IMG/VR virus record: IMGVR_UViG_3300033150_003028
Coordinates: 1-20,038 of that record
Length of the DNA: 20,038 nt
Direction: 5' to 3' (one strand)
Origin: a virus
This document shows, in pieces, positions 15,341 through 20,038 of this stretch. Numbering within the stretch: position 1 is the stretch's first letter; each line of letters starts with the position of its first letter. Position numbers and translations under genes: made by a program. The notes below the pieces were generated by a model, which searched no databases, had not been told where the DNA came from, and worked only from the letters and a program-made list of their open reading frames with translations.

Positions 15341-15922
15341 TCAGGCCTGAGCGGCCTTTTCCCGGCGCACCCGTTTGATCGCCTCCTCGAAAGTGAGCCC
15401 CGGGTTGGCGGAGATCAGCTCTAGTGCGGCATCGTGTTCCGGGTCCTCGGGAAAACCGCTGAACTCGGCTCTCCTGCGGGCGATCTCGTCCACAGCCTGC
15501 GGATTGTCCCCGGGTGAAGAAAGCTCCTGGAAAAGAGCCAGCCGCTGCCGCTGGGACACCTCTTCGAGTATGGCGTTGCGCCCGGTCTGATCCAGGCGGG
15601 AGCCGAGCCGGTAGTAGCCTTTGAGCTCCGCAGGCGTCAGCCGCCCGTCTTTCGCGGCTTGCTCCAGGGCCGAGGCGAAGCTGGCAAGCCCGGCCTCCTG
15701 GTTTCTCATCTGGAGAGCTTTCTCCAGCTCTGCCAGGCGTGCTTCAGCGTCCAAACGCGCTTCTTTCTCCCGCTCGAGCTCCTCTTTCAACTCGGCCAGT
15801 TCTGCAGCAGCATTGTCGTTCTCCGTTGCGGAACTTTTCTGCTGATTCTCATCTCTCGCAGTCTGGATAAAAATCTCTTTCAGCGCATGGATCGCCCGTT
15901 CGGCAATCGTTCTGTCATCCAT
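15341..15922 (-). CDS. Nested scaffold protein from an internal in-frame start
   Basis: Met173 of the protease/scaffold gene (ATG at 15922) follows AGGAGAGGTGAGG, one of the strongest ribosome sites in the window. The product would be 193 residues: MDDRTIAERAIHALKEIF, the coiled coil and the C-terminal helices, without the protease. Nested scaffolds made this way are known from lambda (Nu3 within C) and Mu (Z within I). The arrangement is seen here; expression is inferred. Confidence 0.6.
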   Translation of the reverse strand: MDDRTIAERAIHALKEIFIQTARDENQQKSSATENDNAAAELAELKEELEREKEARLDAEARLAELEKALQMRNQEAGLASFASALEQAAKDGRLTPAELKGYYRLGSRLDQTGRNAILEEVSQRQRLALFQELSSPGDNPQAVDEIARRRAEFSGFPEDPEHDAALELISANPGLTFEEAIKRVRREKAAQA

Positions 15923-16438
15923 CCTCACCTCTCCTGTTCTTGGAAGCGCTTCGGTTAGATTCATCTCTCCGGAGCCGATCAGGATTGCTCGCTGCCCGGC
16001 CCGTTCCGTCATCACTGAAGGCTCCGGCGAAAGTCCCTTGACTGCCGGCGGGGCAGCCCCGAGAAAGCTGACCGCACCCAGGTAAGCCCTGCCGGTTGTT
16101 TCGAACGGCTTGTACATCTCGATCGAGCGGCTGCGGTAGGCTCCGCTGCGCAGCCACTGGCGCAGGCTTTCGGACAGGTCTGCAAACCGAGCCTGCAGCC
16201 TGTCGCCGAGCACACGAAGTGCGGCCACCCAGCCGTGCGCAGGGCCCTCCCGGCGATGCTCCACCGTGACCGGGGCTTCCTGGACCTGTGGATCATAGTC
16301 GGCGGCCATAGTGTACAGGTCCTCAGGGGTGATCTCGATCCGCGTGGGCGCCCCGGCGATCGTTCCCTTCCACAGGCCGGCTCTGGCGACATCCCACCAT
16401 CCGTCAATCTGCTCGTCTGTCAGTCTGCTGTTTTTCAT
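15341..16438 (-). CDS. Head maturation protease with scaffold domain (Mu I-like)
   Basis: This encodes 365 residues from an ATG at 16438, seven bases after the portal stop. Residues 20-137 form the protease part: RIEITPEDLYTMAADYDP, 'VTVEHRREGPAHGWVAALR', and RSRSIEMYKPFETTGRAYLG ... FLGAAPPAVKG, as in Mu I-type and related capsid assembly proteases. His61 and Ser105 are the best catalytic candidates by eye. Residues 206-247 are a strong coiled coil (ELAELKEELEREKEARLD...), typical of scaffolds. The tail is charged and helical. It would scaffold procapsid assembly, then cleave itself and the scaffold. A nested start at 15922 could give the scaffold alone. Confidence 0.82.
   Translation of the reverse strand: MKNSRLTDEQIDGWWDVARAGLWKGTIAGAPTRIEITPEDLYTMAADYDPQVQEAPVTVEHRREGPAHGWVAALRVLGDRLQARFADLSESLRQWLRSGAYRSRSIEMYKPFETTGRAYLGAVSFLGAAPPAVKGLSPEPSVMTERAGQRAILIGSGEMNLTEALPRTGEVRMDDRTIAERAIHALKEIFIQTARDENQQKSSATENDNAAAELAELKEELEREKEARLDAEARLAELEKALQMRNQEAGLASFASALEQAAKDGRLTPAELKGYYRLGSRLDQTGRNAILEEVSQRQRLALFQELSSPGDNPQAVDEIARRRAEFSGFPEDPEHDAALELISANPGLTFEEAIKRVRREKAAQA
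15926..15935 (-). promoter_or_regulatory. Internal ribosome binding site for the nested scaffold
   Basis: AGGAGAGGTG lies 3 bases before the in-frame ATG at 15922. The codons Thr-Gly-Glu-Val-Arg it encodes are otherwise unremarkable linker residues at the protease-scaffold boundary, which is where a separate scaffold should begin. Confidence 0.6.
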
Positions 16439-16444
16439 AAGCCT

Positions 16445-17749
16445 TTAATCCTCTTTGCCCGGTTCTGTACTATAATTTTCATATTCGTTCTTTTCGGGCC
16501 CTCCTGCACCCAAGCCGGTCTTTCCTTCCAGCGGCTCGTCATCCACATGGGGAGCCGGGAAGCCGATCTGCTCACGCAGCCATGACTGGCCGACATCCAG
16601 GCCCAAATCGTTCACAGCCACAGAGACTGCCTGAAGGTACGATTCAAGGTCCTTGTCTTCCTCGTAAGCGATACGGAAACGCGGATACCGGCCGGGCGGC
16701 AGCGGACCGAAATTAATCTCGATCAGAGTGCGGATCACCCCGTCAATCTGCTCCTGCTGCCAGAGGGAGTCGTCCTCGATAATGTTCTGCAGGCCCTTGT
16801 TCTGGAACTTGGCCAGGGCGTAAGTACCGCTTTCGCTTTCAGTAGAGAGGGTCTGGCCGAGAATCGCCTTGGCATACTGTCGGTCGACGTACTCGGAGAT
16901 GATGAAACGGAAAAGATCGGTTACTCCCTGCCGTGCGATTTCATTGACCTGAAATTCGGTACCCTCCGGACCGATGCCGACCGCGTTGCTATGCATAAGT
17001 TTAAGTACTTCCAGCAGTGCATCCTGCTCGACAGCCGACAAGCCCCTTGGGTAATTGGCCCAGAGATAGGGCGCGCCGAACTTCTCCACGAAACGGACCA
17101 GCTCCTTGATCGCATTGTTCTTGAAAAACCACAGCGGGTAAAGCTCGCGCAGAAGACCCTGTCCGAACGGGCTTTCATCCGAGCCCCAGGTATTGACCAC
17201 GAACTTCTCGCGCGGCATCACTTTCTCATCTCCGGGTCCGTTGCCCAGCAGAACCAGTCTGCCGTGTTCATCGAAACGGAAACGCTCAGGGTCCCGGGTC
17301 CGGAAGCAGGCGATTCCCACCGTGCCGTCGAAGCGGCGGGTGAACATTATCTCGGCCGGTGCATAACCATGGCTGACACCGCGGAAAAACCGCGTGCGGC
17401 TCAGATGAAAATTTTCCACACCCTCAATCACCTCTTTCACCCAGGCAGTTCGTTCGTGATCCTCACGTGTTTCACCGCCCGGAATGATCCGCCAGCCCTG
17501 GGCCATCACGTTTAGAGCGCGCTGCCTGAAACACATCGCAAGCTGGGCGTCCTTGCGCAGCATCTCGCTGTAGAGCCGCAAGCCCTCGTCGGAGTGATCG
17601 ACCAGGGTGCGGTCGGGATTTTCCAGGTAACGCCCGAAAAGGCGATTGAACTTTTCAGCGGCCGGGCTGGAGAGCTCGCGTCCAAGCCGGATGTTAAGCG
17701 TAGCCTTTCCGGGTCTTCTCCTTCTTCTTCTGTTGCCGTTTGTAGCCAT
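16445..17749 (-). CDS. Portal protein, Mu gp29-like (DUF935)
   Basis: This encodes 434 residues from an ATG at 17749 overlapping the terminase stop as TGATG. The N terminus is Arg-rich (NRRRRRRPGK). Family marks are 'MCFRQRALNVMAQGWRI' near 73-89, 'FFRGVSHGYAPAEIMF' near 121-136, a long helix region with PLWFFKNNAIKELVRFVEKF and GAPYLWANYP (206-234), and the diagnostic ILGQTLSTE at 296-304. The C-terminal 40 residues are acidic. The portal forms the dodecameric DNA channel at one capsid vertex and docks the terminase. Mu places an F-type minor head gene after the portal, but here the protease follows at once. Confidence 0.9.
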   Translation of the reverse strand: MATNGNRRRRRRPGKATLNIRLGRELSSPAAEKFNRLFGRYLENPDRTLVDHSDEGLRLYSEMLRKDAQLAMCFRQRALNVMAQGWRIIPGGETREDHERTAWVKEVIEGVENFHLSRTRFFRGVSHGYAPAEIMFTRRFDGTVGIACFRTRDPERFRFDEHGRLVLLGNGPGDEKVMPREKFVVNTWGSDESPFGQGLLRELYPLWFFKNNAIKELVRFVEKFGAPYLWANYPRGLSAVEQDALLEVLKLMHSNAVGIGPEGTEFQVNEIARQGVTDLFRFIISEYVDRQYAKAILGQTLSTESESGTYALAKFQNKGLQNIIEDDSLWQQEQIDGVIRTLIEINFGPLPPGRYPRFRIAYEEDKDLESYLQAVSVAVNDLGLDVGQSWLREQIGFPAPHVDDEPLEGKTGLGAGGPEKNEYENYSTEPGKED

Positions 17750-19395
17750 CACCCGAATACCTTTTTTAGATGTTCCTTGCCCGTTCGGGGCCGGTCAAAG
17801 CGGAACCGCTCCGGCCCGGCAACTTTTTCCATGAGCTGTACCGCCATTTCCAGGGCGTCCGGGCCGTCATCATGACCGGCCAGAGGAAAGAAGCGCAGCT
17901 CGTCCAGAAGCGTTTTGTGTTTTTTCTGAAAGCGAAGCCTGCCGCTTTTGACCAGCGGCTGAAGGCGCTGGATGCGCAGCTTCTTGTCTTTTGTCTGCTT
18001 GAGGCCTCTCACCGGCGGATAAATCCCCCGTCTGGCAGCCTCTTTTTCCAGAGTCTCCTTGAAAAATTCCTGGAACTGGACTGTTTCCACTCCGATTACA
18101 CAGGGCCGCCGCCTGGCATAAAGCTCCAGCGTATCCTCGATTATTGCATCCGGGCTCCTGCGCTGGATGTCAGCCTCCAGCACGTAGAGCGCACCGTTTT
18201 CGTCCCGGCCCAGGCATACTATGGCCGAGGGGTCGCCGTGACGGCCCTTGCCGCCCAGGGAGGGATCCACCGCAGCCACCAGAGTAAGGCGCTCAAGATT
18301 GATCTCCTCCTCCTCGAACCAGTTGAACCATTCCGCCTGGAAAAGTGCCTCCCGCGGGTTCACCGGCTCGTTCTGGATCTCGCTGTCGAAACTCGCCGGG
18401 CCCTCAGCCACACGCAGTTTCATCAGGTCGTAGTAGCTTCGGTGCGCCGGCCAGATCACCCGGGTACCTGCTGTCATCCGTTTACTGTGCCGGGCAAAAA
18501 AGGCGTCGGCTCTCGCGGTGCGTTCTTTCTCGGGTATGGACATATCCGTGTATAACCTTTCCCATTCCTCCCAGAGAGCAGTTTCCGCGCTCCATCTGAG
18601 CACTCCCTGGTACTTGCGGCTGGCGAAAGCCGGGTTGGCAAGCAGCCTTGAAAGCAGGCTTTCGTAATGCAGGATCGTTCCGATCACCACAATATCAGCT
18701 CTTTTGCTCGCCGTCTTGCTGAAAGCCTTGAAAAACCAGTCTGCAATCTTCTGCCGTTGCTCCACAGTCTGGCTGTTTCTGTCGTTTTCCAGATCATCGC
18801 CGATCAGCAGGTCCGGCCGGAACTGGCGGTGGCGCAGGCCGCGGATGTTACCTCCGGTGCCGCGCGCGGTGAGTTTCACTCCGCCGTTGGTAATGATCTC
18901 GCTCTTGGTCCAGAGCGGGCCGGCCCCTGTGAGCCCGCCGAAACTCTCCCGGAGTCTTTCGTTATCCTCCAGTTCGATCTTGATATCGCCGAGATGCCGC
19001 TCCGCCTGGGTGGCCGTGTCACTGGCGATCAGGATGTAGCGCTTGCCGGCGGTTTCCGGGTAACAGATACACCACAGCGGCAGGAAAAGAGTGGCGATAG
19101 TGCTTTTGGCGCTCTCCCGGGGGGCGGCAACTGCGATACGGTGGCCTCGCTCTCTGTCAAGAACAGCGTCGGTGAGCAGAGCATACATCTCGAGATGGAA
19201 ATCACTCGGTTGCTCCCTGTGGTAGTGGTCAAAATATTTTTCGGCGAATATTCCAATATCCAGCCTTCCCAGCTCCCGGTCACGCTGAGCAGGCGGCTTC
19301 AGCCTCCCGATATCCTTTAACAGCTTTTCGACGCTCTTCTGGACTGAGCGCCTCGATCTCCTGCCTGATCCTCTCGCATGACCTGCTCTGCTCAT
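17749..19395 (-). CDS. terL: Terminase large subunit (packaging ATPase-nuclease)
   Basis: This encodes 548 residues. The ATPase half has a Walker A-type APRESAKST at 91-99, a Walker B LLIGDD at 196-201 and a coupling-motif GT at 239-240 (VVIGTILHY). The RNase H-like nuclease half has Asp377 in VAAVDPSLGG, Glu437 in IGVETVQFQEF and the acidic HDDGPDALE at 508-516. It pumps DNA into the procapsid through the portal and cuts the concatemer. The ATG at 19395 is the only standard start, yet it overlaps the preceding gene by 116 bases, and the first 40 residues are Arg/Ser-rich and poorly conserved-looking. Gene order (small subunit, large subunit, portal) is standard. Confidence 0.95.
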   Translation of the reverse strand: MSRAGHARGSGRRSRRSVQKSVEKLLKDIGRLKPPAQRDRELGRLDIGIFAEKYFDHYHREQPSDFHLEMYALLTDAVLDRERGHRIAVAAPRESAKSTIATLFLPLWCICYPETAGKRYILIASDTATQAERHLGDIKIELEDNERLRESFGGLTGAGPLWTKSEIITNGGVKLTARGTGGNIRGLRHRQFRPDLLIGDDLENDRNSQTVEQRQKIADWFFKAFSKTASKRADIVVIGTILHYESLLSRLLANPAFASRKYQGVLRWSAETALWEEWERLYTDMSIPEKERTARADAFFARHSKRMTAGTRVIWPAHRSYYDLMKLRVAEGPASFDSEIQNEPVNPREALFQAEWFNWFEEEEINLERLTLVAAVDPSLGGKGRHGDPSAIVCLGRDENGALYVLEADIQRRSPDAIIEDTLELYARRRPCVIGVETVQFQEFFKETLEKEAARRGIYPPVRGLKQTKDKKLRIQRLQPLVKSGRLRFQKKHKTLLDELRFFPLAGHDDGPDALEMAVQLMEKVAGPERFRFDRPRTGKEHLKKVFG

Positions 19396-19714
19396 CTGTA
19401 TCGCTTCTTACTCCCACTTTTGCCGGACCTTTTCCGTAAGCGTAACCGTAAACCGTTTTCATCCTGAAAAGCAGGGCCTGCCGGTCACCCTCGCTCACCT
19501 TTACCTCAAGCCGTCTCTCGTCTTTTGCCAGTCCTAAAGCCTCGCTCTTTTCCACCAGCATGGCGAATTTTTCATCCCTGGCAAATTTCCGCTCCAGTTC
19601 AGCGAAAGTTATTCCTGCCCAGCCGCAGGCTCCCTTGCGGGTTCCCCCTCTGCGCAGATGCCTGAGCAGCCGGTGCAGTTCACTGAATGTGAAATCGGGT
19701 ATCTGCTGGCTCAT
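19280..19714 (-). CDS. Putative terminase small subunit
   Basis: This encodes 144 residues from an ATG at 19714 with AAAGGA seven bases upstream. A GTG at 19780, touching the previous stop as TGAGTG, would add 22 residues and cannot be excluded. The helical N-terminal part (FTFSELHRLLRHLRRGG, then GWAGITFAELERKFARDE) looks like a DNA-binding helix-turn-helix followed by an oligomerisation helix (FAMLVEKSEALGLAKDERRLE). The last 40 residues (ERIRQEIEALSPEERRKAV) are helical and would contact the large subunit, which starts inside this gene. The call rests on location and layout. Confidence 0.65.
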   Translation of the reverse strand: MSQQIPDFTFSELHRLLRHLRRGGTRKGACGWAGITFAELERKFARDEKFAMLVEKSEALGLAKDERRLEVKVSEGDRQALLFRMKTVYGYAYGKGPAKVGVRSDTDEQSRSCERIRQEIEALSPEERRKAVKGYREAEAACSA

Positions 19715-19780
19715 CAACTCATCCTTTTCATCTGCCTCACAGACAGAGAACACAATCTCCTCATCCTTTCTCGCGGACAC

Positions 19781-20038
19781 TCAGAGGCGTGCAGCCACGG
19801 CCAGAGCGATCACCGCCAACGCGGCCAGCACTCCGCCGACTCCGCCCCAGACACCTGCCTTGACCTCCAACCGTGCCACAGCGGGTATCAGCTCATCGAG
19901 CTTTTCCAGCAGGTGCTGCTGGCCTTCGTAAATTTCCTCTGCGCGATGCTCCAGGGAATCGACCCTTGCCTCCACGCGCGCCAGCTCCACCTCCTTGTGG
20001 CAGATCTTGCAGAAGCTTTCGCTTTTTCTCTCGTTCAT
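19781..20038 (-). CDS. Small coiled-coil membrane protein, XhlA/holin-associated type
   Basis: This encodes 85 residues from an ATG at the very edge of the window, so an upstream start cannot be checked. Residues 16-60 are a coiled coil (ELARVEARVDSLEHRAEEIY ... LDELIPAVARLE). Residues 64-83 are one hydrophobic Gly/Ala/Val/Leu segment (VWGGVGGVLAALAVIALAVA) ending in Arg-Leu. This layout matches XhlA-type haemolysin/holin partner proteins that phages place near the lysis or terminase genes. A CKICH motif at residues 10-14 is unusual for them. Host lysis help is inferred. Confidence 0.6.
   Translation of the reverse strand: MNERKSESFCKICHKEVELARVEARVDSLEHRAEEIYEGQQHLLEKLDELIPAVARLEVKAGVWGGVGGVLAALAVIALAVAARL

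Noticed and set aside
17770-18555. A 261-codon plus-strand open frame
   Set aside because: It lies opposite the large terminase, whose motifs are clear; its translation shows no fold pattern and is a GC-rich antisense shadow.

Overview
The window holds most of the virion (late) module of a tailed double-stranded DNA phage or prophage. Apart from one partial gene at the left edge, every supported gene lies on the minus strand, so transcription runs from base 20038 towards base 1. Genes are packed tightly, with TGATG, ATGA and GTGA stop/start overlaps, and the DNA is GC-rich. There are no tRNA, rRNA or CRISPR features. The host cannot be named. Two exported-looking proteins at the left end, one of them with an Ala-Gln type signal peptidase site, would fit a Bacteroidetes/FCB-type host, but this is only an inference.

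Head module (about 20038 to 12457, in transcription order): a small coiled-coil membrane protein of the XhlA/holin-associated type; a putative small terminase; the large terminase; a Mu gp29-like portal (DUF935); a Mu I-like protease/scaffold with a strong internal start for a nested scaffold; a DUF2190-type decoration protein; an HK97-fold-type major capsid protein; a small acidic-loop protein; a DUF1320 head-tail connector; and a DUF1834 (Mu gp37-like) protein. The connector and the DUF1834 gene are separated by the largest gap in the operon, which can fold into a long closing stem.

Tail module (12326 to 2188): a tail-tube-like protein; a tail assembly chaperone with a textbook -1 frameshift signal (A AAA AAC just before the stop, followed by a perfect 12-bp hairpin) that would yield a longer fusion; a 65-residue unknown; a very short tape-measure-like protein; a distal-tail protein with a discoidin-like fold; a 1468-residue hub/host-specificity protein (J-like, fibronectin repeats, fibre-like C terminus); and four small virion-type proteins, two of which share a duplicated module and one of which is a 14-residue repeat protein. 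This is a Mu-like head joined to a long-tail (siphovirus-like) tail module.

Left end (2124 to 1): a parallel beta-helix, spike-like protein and a small protein follow, both with classical signal peptides, which is unusual for virion genes. The operon ends at a bidirectional terminator at 134-171. It faces the AT-richer 3' end of a plus-strand gene that resembles a transposase C terminus and may be host or mobile-element DNA.
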